From NCBI GenBank assembly GCA_036653075.1, contig JAVVUQ010000032.1, positions 1 through 15,751 of the forward strand: a stretch of 15,751 nucleotides of DNA, given 5' to 3'. The DNA comes from JAVVUQ01 sp036653075 (lineage in GTDB: Bacteria > Bacillota > Clostridia > Christensenellales > CAG-314). The notes below the pieces were generated by a model. It saw nothing but the letters and a program-made list of their open reading frames with translations. It had not been told where the DNA came from and made no database searches. The first letter of the stretch is position 1, and each line of letters opens with the position of its first letter. This document shows, one piece after another, positions 6,717 through 14,606 of the stretch. Position numbers and translations under genes: made by a program.

Positions 6717-6743
6717 AAACGCCACTCTTTTAGGGTGGCGTTT
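6717..6743 (+). other. Terminator-like hairpin abutting the tRNA-Val 5' end
   Basis: AAACGCCACTCT (6717-6728) pairs along its whole length with AGGGTGGCGTTT (6732-6743), with one G-U wobble and a 3-base loop. The stem ends at 6743 and the mature tRNA-Val begins at 6744, with no bases between. After the stem's own TTT there is no further T-run, so as a terminator it is incomplete. It may help processing of the dimeric transcript, or it may be a relic terminator. Confidence 0.75.
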
Positions 6744-6819
6744 GGGCAATTAACTCAGTTGGGAGAGTGTCTCCGTCACATGGAGAAAGTCGGGAGTTCG
6801 AGTCTCTTATTGCCCACCA
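6744..6819 (+). tRNA. tRNA-Val (anticodon CAC)
   Basis: A 76-base tRNA with a perfect 7-bp acceptor stem GGGCAAT/ATTGCCC, discriminator A and encoded CCA. The D arm is CTC/GAG with AGTTGGG. The anticodon stem TCTCC/GGAGA (6770-6774, 6782-6786) encloses GTCACAT, so the anticodon is CAC (6777-6779), reading GUG valine codons. The T stem GGGAG/CTCTT contains two G-U pairs. Unusual: loop position 32 is G, where C or U is normal. Confidence 0.92.
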
Positions 6820-6829
6820 AGATATGACT

Positions 6830-6873
6830 TCGATAGTATTTGTTATTGTATCAAATACTATCGATATTTTTTT
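6830..6873 (+). terminator. Terminator of the tRNA unit
   Basis: TCGATAGTATTTG (6830-6842) and CAAATACTATCGA (6852-6864) pair perfectly (13 bp) around a 9-base loop, followed by T, A and then seven T (6867-6873). It starts ten bases after the tRNA-Val CCA. Confidence 0.93.
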
Positions 6874-6899
6874 GCATTTTTATATTTTAATGCTATCGT

Positions 6900-6935
6900 A
6901 AAAAAACGGAGTTGCTATAAAAGTAACTCCGTTTT
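6900..6935 (-). terminator. Terminator of the MBG surface protein gene
   Basis: AAAACGGAGTT (6903-6913) pairs with AACTCCGTTTT (6925-6935), and three more pairs extend the stem towards a 5-base loop. On the minus strand the stem is followed by a run of seven T (including paired ones, 6900-6906). It lies about 45 bases after the stop codon and stands back to back with the tRNA terminator. Confidence 0.9.
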
Positions 6936-6980
6936 CGTATTATTAAAAGGTCAAATAGTATTTGTGTAAAACATTACTTA

Positions 6981-9900
6981 TTATTTTGTGAATGATTTTT
7001 TACGTTTTACGATGATTAAAGCTGCTGCTAATAGGGTAAGAATAAACATTCCGCCCATACCGCCGCCGCCAATATCCATTGTGCCGCAAGAAAGTACTAC
7101 TTCTTTACAAGAAGCTGCTTGTGGGTTAGCAGATGTGGTAATTGTTCCATTTTCTACTATAATGTCGTAATTTGTTGTAGTTAGTTCATTTGTTTGTGGC
7201 ACGATAATAATTATGCCTTTTGTCAAATAATCTTTATAATCTAACCAATATCCAATTTTGCCGATATTTTCTGGAGTATCGTTGCCGCATAATCCGATAA
7301 TTTCGCAATTAAATGTTGTTGGAATAGGTTCTTTATTAGTTAATTCAAGAGAAATTGCTCTAATGATTAATTTACATTTATTAACGTTCATAGTCATAGT
7401 TTGTTCTAATGTAATGCCTGTATAATCATAATTTTCAATATCATTTGGAACGAAAACTAAAATATATGAATTAGTTCCGACTGTTAAAGCAATTTCATTT
7501 CCATCTTTCCAAACAAATATGCCGTCGCCGCTGCCGCCTATGAGTGTAATTTGTCCTAATTTTGTTCCATAATCAATTGGAACAGTTGAGATAGTAGGAA
7601 ATACAACAGCAATAGGTTTTGCTTTAATAATTGTCAATTTTGCATTAACAAATTCAAACGTATAGTTATCGGCTTTTAATGTTCCTAATTCAATAACTAT
7701 AACTTTATCTTTTCCTGACAATAATGGATTTCCTGTAATGCTACTAATTGTTTCGTTATTTACAAATCCAACTATTGTATATTTTGATTGGTCAATTGTA
7801 CCTTTGTATGGAATTTCTTGGTCTTGAGCTTGCACAGTAAGCGTAATTTTGTTTACTGTTAATGTAGAGTCAACGCCTGCTTTAAAGGAATAGTTATCAG
7901 CTGTTAAGCCTGCAACATTTACGCTAATTGTTTTATTACCAATAACAACCAAAGCGCTCGCATTGAGAACAGGCGCGCCTTTCACTACTGCAATAGTTTC
8001 ATTATTTACAAAACCTGTAATTGCAAATTTATCTTGAGCGATAATATCGCCATAGTTTATTGTTTGATTATTTGCTGTTACAATAAGTTCTGCTCTATTT
8101 ACAACAATTTGAACAATTGCTACAAGTGTTGTAACTGTATAATCATAGTTATCGGTATCATTTGGCGTAAATGTAACTTCATATCCGTTGTTTATTACTG
8201 TTGGGATAATCGTTCCATCTGTCCATACGAATGTTCCGATTTGAGTATTGCCAATAAAGGTTGAAGCGCTTAACGCTGTTCCATAAGTAATCGCTGTCGC
8301 TGTTGGAAAAACAATGTCTCCTGGCTTTGCTTTATTGACTACAATGGAAACCATTTGTTTTAATGTAATGCCAGTATAATCATAGTTATCGGTATCATTT
8401 GGTGTAAATGTTACTTCAAAAGCAGTATCTTTTACAATTGGTGTCACTGTACCATCTGTCCAAGCAAACACGCCATCGCCACTTCCGCCAGTTAAAGCTG
8501 ATGTATTCAATAATGCGCCATAAGTAATTGCTGACGCTGTTGGGAATATAATCGCAGTTGGAATAGCTTTAGTAACTACAATACTAACCATACTTGTTAA
8601 TTTTATGTTTGTATAATCATAGTTGTTTAAATCGCTTGGTGTAAATGTAACTTCATATCCATTGTTAATAACCGTAGGTATTGTATCGCCATTCGTCCAA
8701 GCAAATGTGCCCATATCTACTGTACCAACTAAAACAGATGCGCTCAGTTTATTTCCATAAACTATTGTAGATGCTGTTGGGAAGGTAATAACTGGAATAG
8801 CTTTATAAACTCTTAATGAAATAATCTTTTTATAATCCGTATCTTTTAACAATGAAAAATCATAGTTTTTGGATTCGGTATTTTTAGTAAATGTAACTTC
8901 GTAACCGCTATTGATTACTGATGGAATTATACTACCGTCTGTCCAAGCAAATGTGCCATATGGTAATGGCGCGCCTTGGCTAATCAATGGAATTTGCGAA
9001 AGTGTAACGCCATAGGTTACAGCGTCTGCTATTGGGAAGATAATTTCAGTAATAATGGCTTTTACTACTGTTAAAACGCCTTCTCCGCTAACAAATGTAT
9101 AATTTGTAGATGATAAAGCTGTTGTATCAACTTTTATTGTATAAATGCCAACGTCGTTCATTTGTACATAGTTATATATAAGTTTTATATCGCCAATCAT
9201 ATTAATATTATCTTTATTATCAACTGCGCCTCTAAATCCTGTATATACAACGCCTACCGCTACTGGAGCTTCTCCATACGAAATAGTGCTATTTTTTGGT
9301 GTAACTGTTAAAAGAGCTTTTGTAACAGTTAAAACGCCTTTTCCACTTATTAATGAATAATTGTCCGCTGTCAATTTTGAAATATCAACGGTGATTTCAT
9401 AAACTCCAACATTTCCTAAAAGTGAATAACTATATAAAAATTCAATTACCGCAGATGGAAGCACTACGCTTTCATTATCTGTACCTTTAAATCCTGTAAT
9501 TACATAGCCATTTGCAAATGGAGTGTCGCCATAAACTATTGAATTGTTATTAGGTGTAATTATTAAATTCGCTTTATTTACAGTCAGCGCTCCGCTTACT
9601 AATTTAAATGAATAGTTAGCAGCGTCCATATTGTTTAGCGATAAATCAATTGTTTTATTGCCTAAAACAGTCAAACTACTTGCATTTAAAATAGGTGTTC
9701 CGCTAACAACCGCTACTGTTTCGTTATTTACAAAACCTGTAATTGTATATTTATCTTGAAGAATGTTATCGCCATACGTAATGATTTGATCTAAAGCTGT
9801 TACAGTCAATTGCGCTTTAGATATTGTCAAAACTGCGTTTTTGTCTGCTTTAAATGAGTAATTATCAGCTGACATATTCTCAACGGAAAGGGCGATTGTC

Positions 9901-10958
9901 TTAATTTCAGCAACGTTATAGCTACTTGCAGTTAAAATAGGAACGCCAGTAATAACTGATTGATTTTCTCCATTAACAAATCCTGTAACAGTATATTTAT
10001 TTTGTGCGATAATCTCGCCATAAACAAGTATTTGTTCCTCTGCCGTTACTGTAAGCTCTGCTCTATTTACTGTCAAAGTTGCATCATTACCTGCAACAAA
10101 TATGTAGTTAGGAGCGCTCATTCCGTTTACGGTTACGCTAATCGTTTTGTTTCCAGGAACCAACAAACTACTTGCCGTCAAGATAGGCGCGCCTGTAATT
10201 ACAGGATTAGCAAGACCTGGTATATAACCAGAAATTTCATATTCTGTTTGACTAATATTTTGTCCATATGTTATAGTTTGGTTTTTAGCTGTTACTGTAA
10301 GTTTTTTAGGCGTAACGGTTAATTTACCATTAACTAAGCTTTTGAACTCATAATTATCCGATTTCATATCGCTTGCATCTGGCGTAATGGTATATTCGGC
10401 AATTTTATCAAATTGAGAATAGTTGACAGAGTAATACATTGTTCCATTTATGGATTTTGCATCATCAACGCCTTTATAGCCATCAACTCTGTATGTAAAT
10501 ATATTAACATCTATTGCTTCGCCATATTGAATCTCTTTATCTTCAGCTATAATTGTCAAAGGAGCTTTTGTAATCTTAACTTCAACAATATTAGAATCAA
10601 TTGTGCCGCTCAATGTCGTAATTCTACATAAATAAAAACCACTATCTGTAACATTCTTAACATTTAACGCGCTGTTGGTAGCCGCTATCACATAATCAAA
10701 TGTTCCATTAATAGTATTTGAACGATACCATTTATAAATGATGTCTTCTTGTGACGAAACTGTTACTGACAATGTACTTACTGCATTGTCGTATTCTTTT
10801 GTTACGCCTATTGGCTGTGTCGTTATTGTTGGCGGCGTAGCCGCAACTTCATTTAATGCAAGTACTTCTGTCGGTACAGTCATCAACATTATCATTGCCA
10901 TCATTACAAAAACAATAGCGACAAATATGTTAATTTTTAATTTCATTTTCTCTTTCAT
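6981..10958 (-). CDS. Large cell-surface protein with Ig-like and MBG/YGX-type repeat domains
   Basis: A predicted 1,325-residue surface protein, probably an adhesin or wall-associated stalk; no enzymatic motif is seen. Order: signal peptide (1-34, ending VLA); an Ig-like domain (about 42-129, with YKWYRS and DSGFYLCRI); six MBG-type repeats (about 131-634) built on LTVTA-x-NQTITYG, ITGFVNNE and ADNYSF; four related repeats of a second kind (635-955) with FPTASAITYG, GTFAWTDGT and VTFTPNDTDNYDYT; two more of the first kind (956-1112); one of the second (1113-1194); a divergent first-type copy (1195-1277). The tail has two Cys, a GGGG run (1297-1300), a hydrophobic segment (1304-1317) and KRKK: a sorting or retention signal without LPxTG. 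The frame opens at 10973, but AGGAGA at 10964-10969 fits the ATG at 10958. It is monocistronic, with a long leader. Domain boundaries are approximate. Confidence 0.9.
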   Translation of the reverse strand: MKEKMKLKINIFVAIVFVMMAMIMLMTVPTEVLALNEVAATPPTITTQPIGVTKEYDNAVSTLSVTVSSQEDIIYKWYRSNTINGTFDYVIAATNSALNVKNVTDSGFYLCRITTLSGTIDSNIVEVKITKAPLTIIAEDKEIQYGEAIDVNIFTYRVDGYKGVDDAKSINGTMYYSVNYSQFDKIAEYTITPDASDMKSDNYEFKSLVNGKLTVTPKKLTVTAKNQTITYGQNISQTEYEISGYIPGLANPVITGAPILTASSLLVPGNKTISVTVNGMSAPNYIFVAGNDATLTVNRAELTVTAEEQILVYGEIIAQNKYTVTGFVNGENQSVITGVPILTASSYNVAEIKTIALSVENMSADNYSFKADKNAVLTISKAQLTVTALDQIITYGDNILQDKYTITGFVNNETVAVVSGTPILNASSLTVLGNKTIDLSLNNMDAANYSFKLVSGALTVNKANLIITPNNNSIVYGDTPFANGYVITGFKGTDNESVVLPSAVIEFLYSYSLLGNVGVYEITVDISKLTADNYSLISGKGVLTVTKALLTVTPKNSTISYGEAPVAVGVVYTGFRGAVDNKDNINMIGDIKLIYNYVQMNDVGIYTIKVDTTALSSTNYTFVSGEGVLTVVKAIITEIIFPIADAVTYGVTLSQIPLISQGAPLPYGTFAWTDGSIIPSVINSGYEVTFTKNTESKNYDFSLLKDTDYKKIISLRVYKAIPVITFPTASTIVYGNKLSASVLVGTVDMGTFAWTNGDTIPTVINNGYEVTFTPSDLNNYDYTNIKLTSMVSIVVTKAIPTAIIFPTASAITYGALLNTSALTGGSGDGVFAWTDGTVTPIVKDTAFEVTFTPNDTDNYDYTGITLKQMVSIVVNKAKPGDIVFPTATAITYGTALSASTFIGNTQIGTFVWTDGTIIPTVINNGYEVTFTPNDTDNYDYTVTTLVAIVQIVVNRAELIVTANNQTINYGDIIAQDKFAITGFVNNETIAVVKGAPVLNASALVVIGNKTISVNVAGLTADNYSFKAGVDSTLTVNKITLTVQAQDQEIPYKGTIDQSKYTIVGFVNNETISSITGNPLLSGKDKVIVIELGTLKADNYTFEFVNAKLTIIKAKPIAVVFPTISTVPIDYGTKLGQITLIGGSGDGIFVWKDGNEIALTVGTNSYILVFVPNDIENYDYTGITLEQTMTMNVNKCKLIIRAISLELTNKEPIPTTFNCEIIGLCGNDTPENIGKIGYWLDYKDYLTKGIIIIVPQTNELTTTNYDIIVENGTITTSANPQAASCKEVVLSCGTMDIGGGGMGGMFILTLLAAALIIVKRKKSFTK
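8094..8801 (-). repeat. Three tandem 237-base coding repeats in the surface protein gene
   Basis: The second-kind domains 2 to 4 are close at DNA level, with matching blocks at exactly 237-base offsets (79 codons): 8137-8180, 8374-8417 and 8611 onward all begin GTATAATCATAGTT, and the first two blocks differ at only about two of 44 positions. This points to fairly recent unequal exchange or slippage within the gene. Confidence 0.8.
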
Positions 10959-10973
10959 ATCGTTTCTCCTCAT

Positions 10974-11501
10974 TTCATAAGATTTCCCCGTGTAAAGCTC
11001 ATATTATTAATATATTTATGAATTTTACATACCATTCTTTTTACTTATAATTAATTTATGTATCATTAACTGCGCTTACACATTTATAAAACATTTGGTG
11101 GCTTTTTGGGTTTGTTTTTAATGTTTAACTTTATTTATACTCCAAAATGCTAATAAATGCATAACTTACCCTAACATTGATGCGCTATAATACGTTAAAT
11201 TTTTAAATAAGATTATATGCTATATTATACCAAATTTAAATTAATAAATCAACCTTTTATTAATAAATTTATATATATTTTATATTTTAATTATTACTTG
11301 AGCCAAATATTATTATTATGAGCATTTAATAATTTTTTGTGAACTTTTATAAAATCAAATAATTTTTTTATATTTATTATTAATTTAATAGTTGTTTTAT
11401 GTCTATGTAATTGTGGTTTAATTAATATTCAATTTATTCATTCGCTTAATTGCTAAACAGATTTTTATGCGCTATATAATGACCTAATACTATTTACGTT
11501 T
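10974..11501. other. Intergenic region with the long leader of the surface protein gene
   Basis: No gene is seen. The right part (about 11222-11501) is very AT-rich and lies between the surface protein promoter and the stop of the radical SAM gene; I find no clear terminator for the latter. The left part is the leader of roughly 260 bases, including an inverted repeat AAACATT/AATGTTT (11089-11095 and 11120-11126) whose intervening 24 bases, in the minus-strand RNA, contain no U. No known riboswitch consensus was recognised. Confidence 0.6.
11214..11249 (-). promoter_or_regulatory. Candidate promoter of the surface protein gene
   Basis: On the minus strand TTGATT, 17 bases, then TATAAT (the reverse complement is ATTATA at about 11223-11228, within GGTATAATATAGC). 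The -10 box is perfect and the -35 box differs at two positions. The predicted transcript starts near 11217, about 260 bases upstream of the ATG. Confidence 0.7.
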
Positions 11502-13001
11502 TTATCTACGCCATTTTCTGACGTTTCCGCTGATAGAAAAATCATTATTTATTTTGTTTTTCAATAGTTCTATTTTACTTTCTGATATTAATGTGTTTTC
11601 AATTGATTTTATTTTTAAAATTGAAAAATTATAAAGAATATCGCATTGGTAAAAAGCCGAAAAACCTGTTTTGATAATATTATTTTCTTTAATAAAAAGA
11701 CCTAAATTGTAGAAAAATTCATAAGGCGTAAAATATTTAGGAATTAAAAAATCTAAAGATTCGTTGAATCTCCCGCTATTATGATATAATTCCAAAGTTT
11801 CTTCCGTAATTTTCAACATTAACAATTTTTCCAAAGGTAAATAAGCAGATTCAAAAATCTCATAAGGAGGAAAATTGCTAATCTTATATTCTCCGCTATT
11901 TTTTTCTAATCTTGAACCTTTAAGCACTTTTAAAAAACCCAATTGCAAACAGTGCGCTTTGGTCATATAAAGTTTGTCAAAGCCATCAACAAAACTTTCA
12001 TAATTTTCTAATGGCAACCCTGCAATTAAATCCGTATGAATATGAGAATTATTACATTCCACTAATTTTTGAATATTATATAAAATCTTTTGTTCGTTTG
12101 CGCTTCGCCCTACTTGCGTTAAAGTTTCCTTATTAAACGATTGCACTCCCACTTCAAATTGAAATAATCCTTTTGGCGCTTTTTTTATTACTTGCAATAA
12201 TTGCTCGTCAAACAATTCAGGCGCAGCTTCAAAATGAAAATTTGTTTTTGTCCTTACATATTTTTCTATAATATGAGTTATGATTACTTCGCTTCGACGC
12301 ATATCAAAATTAAACGTTCTATCTACAAACTTAATTTGCTTAGGAGTATATTTCATAAGTCTTTCTAAATCTTCGAATGTACGCTGCAAACTAAAGACAC
12401 GTATATTACTACCTGCCGACATACAATAAGAACAGCTAAATGGACAACCTCGAGAAGATTCAAAATATAAAATTTTATCCTTTCCAAGCTTAGCGTATTC
12501 TTCAGTATAAGGCGAAATAATTCTGTCTAAATTTTCAATTTCTCTACCATCAACAATATGAGGAACTTTATCGCCACATTCAATTGCCGATAGAACTTGA
12601 CCAAATATAATATCTCCTTCTCCTCTTATTATAACATCACTTATATTATCAAATCTTTGAGTGTCAAATATTGCCTCGTAACCTCCTAATATTATCTTAA
12701 CATAAGGTAATATTACTTTAATTTCCTTTAGCACTTTTATAACATATTCAATATTAAATATATAACAAGACACAGCAATAATTTGTGGCTTTAATTTGTA
12801 TAAATCTGTAACTGTTTCATATATACTTGTATTGATATTAGTTTCATATATCTCAACACTTCCATTGTAATAATTATTACAGCCAAAATCATTAATACTA
12901 CTATTACAATCATAATTATTAATATTAGCGACTAAATACCTTGGCGCAAGTAAAGTATGTATAAATTTTGAATTTACACTTAATATTATAGTTTTAAACA
13001 A
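11502..13001 (-). CDS. B12-binding-domain radical SAM protein
   Basis: A cytoplasmic iron-sulfur enzyme of unknown substrate. The N-terminal part (about 1-150) looks like the cobalamin-binding fold common in this class: KTIILSVNSKFIHTLLAPRYL, then IIAVSCYIFN and ILGGYEA; the classic B12-ligand DxHxxG motif is not apparent. The radical SAM core has SSRGCPFSCSYC with cluster ligands Cys186, Cys190 and Cys193 (CxxxCxxC), followed by FVDRTFN, FEVGVQSFN and DLIAGLP, which are typical of the family. The C-terminal part fits the DUF4080-type extension usually paired with this core. It has 499 residues. The start is TTG, with AAGGAG (13011-13016) nine bases upstream. It stands alone between the surface protein gene and ilvE. 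The family is clear; methyltransferase or other chemistry cannot be chosen from the sequence. Confidence 0.9.
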   Translation of the reverse strand: MFKTIILSVNSKFIHTLLAPRYLVANINNYDCNSSINDFGCNNYYNGSVEIYETNINTSIYETVTDLYKLKPQIIAVSCYIFNIEYVIKVLKEIKVILPYVKIILGGYEAIFDTQRFDNISDVIIRGEGDIIFGQVLSAIECGDKVPHIVDGREIENLDRIISPYTEEYAKLGKDKILYFESSRGCPFSCSYCMSAGSNIRVFSLQRTFEDLERLMKYTPKQIKFVDRTFNFDMRRSEVIITHIIEKYVRTKTNFHFEAAPELFDEQLLQVIKKAPKGLFQFEVGVQSFNKETLTQVGRSANEQKILYNIQKLVECNNSHIHTDLIAGLPLENYESFVDGFDKLYMTKAHCLQLGFLKVLKGSRLEKNSGEYKISNFPPYEIFESAYLPLEKLLMLKITEETLELYHNSGRFNESLDFLIPKYFTPYEFFYNLGLFIKENNIIKTGFSAFYQCDILYNFSILKIKSIENTLISESKIELLKNKINNDFSISGNVRKWRR

Positions 13002-13034
13002 ATCGGATATCTCCTTAAACCTTAATTATGTAAA

Positions 13035-13063
13035 AATATAGTAAAAAGTAAACATTAAAACAA
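13035..13063 (-). promoter_or_regulatory. Candidate promoter of the radical SAM gene
   Basis: On the minus strand TTGTTT (13058-13063) and TATATT (13035-13040) are 17 bases apart. This is a moderate match; the transcript start near 13028 would leave a short leader of about 27 bases. Confidence 0.5.
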
Positions 13064-13448
13064 GTATACAATAAAAAACATTACATTATAAATAATCTAC
13101 AATATAAAAATCAATTTTATATATCTATTTTAATTTAATTATTGAATTTATTTTTAAATTAATTATTGAATCTAATTTAAACTTTAATGCTTTATTTTAT
13201 TGACTTAGTGATAATATTTGACGATAAACTTGATGTGGTTAGATTGACATATTGATGTTAAACATTTACAATAATATTGTATGAATAGATTATTTTAGCG
13301 ATTTATTTTGTTTATTTACTTATGCTGATTTTTACAAATATTCTATATAATATTTGTTTATAAATTTGGTAATAAACAAAATTATCTACTAAGCATTATA
13401 CTAATCATTATTAATTGTAAAATATAGGATATATATAAGGAGTTTACT
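13064..13448. other. AT-rich divergent intergenic region upstream of ilvE
   Basis: No gene is seen. The region separates the radical SAM gene (minus) from ilvE (plus). It holds the ilvE promoter candidate, a leader of about 170 bases, a hairpin at 13353-13380 (TTTGTTTAT/ATAAACAAA, 9 bp, 10-base loop) and a short direct repeat AATTATTGAAT (13137-13147 and 13161-13171). No T-box or leucine/isoleucine leader peptide is recognised. Confidence 0.6.
13244..13272 (+). promoter_or_regulatory. Candidate promoter of ilvE
   Basis: TTGACA (13244-13249) and TACAAT (13267-13272) are separated by 17 bases, a strong sigma-A match. The predicted start near 13279 leaves a leader of about 170 bases. Other AT-rich -10-like sites lie nearer the gene, so this is the best rather than the only candidate. 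Confidence 0.65.
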
Positions 13449-14510
13449 ATGAAAATTACTTTAACTAATGCGCCAAAAGCAAAGCCTACTGGAGCTTTGG
13501 GTTTTTGCAGATACTACACCGACCATATGTTTTTAATGAACTATTCTTCTGAAAAAGGCTGGTACGATGCTCGTATAGAACCATACGGACCAATAAGTTT
13601 AGCTCCAAGCACTACTGTTTTTCATTATGGACAAGCTATTTTTGAAGGAATGAAATGTTATAGTGGAAAAGATGGAGAAATTCGTTTCTTCCGTCCACAA
13701 GACAACTTCAAACGTTTAAATGATTCTGCTGATCGTATTTGTATGCCACACATTGACATTGATATGGCTATGGAAGGAATGAAAACTCTTGTGGATATAG
13801 ACCGTAGTTGGATACCAAATGAAAAAGGCACATCATTATATATGCGTCCAACATTAATAGGCACAGACCCCTATTTAGGTGTAAAAGCAAGTGACACATA
13901 CTTGTTCTTTATTATTTTATCGCCTGTTGGTAGTTATTATGCAAGAGGATTAAATCCAGTTAATATTTATGTTGAAGATTATTACAGCAGAACTGCTGTT
14001 AACGGCGGAACTGGCGCTGCTAAATTTGGCGGAAATTACGGCGCAAGCTTAAAAGCTTCCGATGAAGCTAAACACAAAGGTTTTGACCAAGTTTTATGGC
14101 TCGATAGCAATGAAAGAAAATATATTGAAGAAGTTGGCTCTATGAACATCTGTTTCGTCATTGACGGAAAAGTTGTAACACCTAACTTAGACGGCTCAAT
14201 CTTACCTGGAATTACACGTCACAGCATTGTTACTTTAGCGAGAAAATTAGGCTACGTTGTAGATGAAAGAAAAATTAGCATAGACGAAATTGTTGAATGC
14301 GCTAAAAACGGCAAACTCACCGAAATGTTTGGAACTGGAACAGCTGCGGTTGTTAGCCCTGTTGGAATGTTCTCTTATAAAGGCGTTGAATTTAAAGTCG
14401 GCGACGGCGGCATCGGCAAAGTTACCAACATTTTATATAATAAATTACTCGGAATCCAAAATGGCTCTGAAATTGACACTGAAAATTGGATTTATGTAAT
14501 GAAAAAGTAA
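13449..14510 (+). CDS. ilvE: Branched-chain amino acid aminotransferase
   Basis: A PLP enzyme of fold type IV that transfers the amino group between glutamate and the 2-oxo acids of leucine, isoleucine and valine, the last biosynthetic or first catabolic step. Seen: YGQAIFEGMKCY (60-71), YMRPTLIGTDPYLGV (131-145), the lysine segment GGTGAAKFGGNYGASL with Lys192 as the expected PLP Schiff base, QVLWLDSNERKYIEEVGSMN (214-233) and LPGITRHSIV. The KFGGNYGASL form and a length of 353 residues match the longer (eukaryote-like) bacterial BCAT group. AAGGAG (13437-13442) lies six bases before the ATG. The gene is monocistronic, with its own promoter and terminator; no other ilv or leu gene is adjacent. 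Confidence 0.96.
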   Translation: MKITLTNAPKAKPTGALGFCRYYTDHMFLMNYSSEKGWYDARIEPYGPISLAPSTTVFHYGQAIFEGMKCYSGKDGEIRFFRPQDNFKRLNDSADRICMPHIDIDMAMEGMKTLVDIDRSWIPNEKGTSLYMRPTLIGTDPYLGVKASDTYLFFIILSPVGSYYARGLNPVNIYVEDYYSRTAVNGGTGAAKFGGNYGASLKASDEAKHKGFDQVLWLDSNERKYIEEVGSMNICFVIDGKVVTPNLDGSILPGITRHSIVTLARKLGYVVDERKISIDEIVECAKNGKLTEMFGTGTAAVVSPVGMFSYKGVEFKVGDGGIGKVTNILYNKLLGIQNGSEIDTENWIYVMKK

Positions 14511-14550
14511 TATCAATTATTTTACTATAAATTTTATAATATAAAAACTT

Positions 14551-14581
14551 AAGGCGGTAATTTAAATATTACCGCCTTTTT
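14551..14581 (+). terminator. Terminator of ilvE
   Basis: AAGGCGGTAAT (14551-14561) pairs perfectly with ATTACCGCCTT (14568-14578) around a 6-base loop, with a T-run through 14581. It lies 40 bases after the ilvE stop. Confidence 0.93.
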
Positions 14582-14606
14582 CTATTCTATTTTATAATAA
14601 AATAAG

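Noticed and set aside
8034..10980. Several plus-strand reading frames inside the surface protein gene
   Set aside because: They lie opposite a long repetitive gene, lack ribosome binding sites, and are rich in Cys, Asn and Ile as expected from antisense frames of repeated domains.
10959..11228. A c-di-GMP, cobalamin or other known riboswitch in the surface protein leader
   Set aside because: The leader length is suggestive, but none of the conserved blocks I know for these classes could be found by eye.
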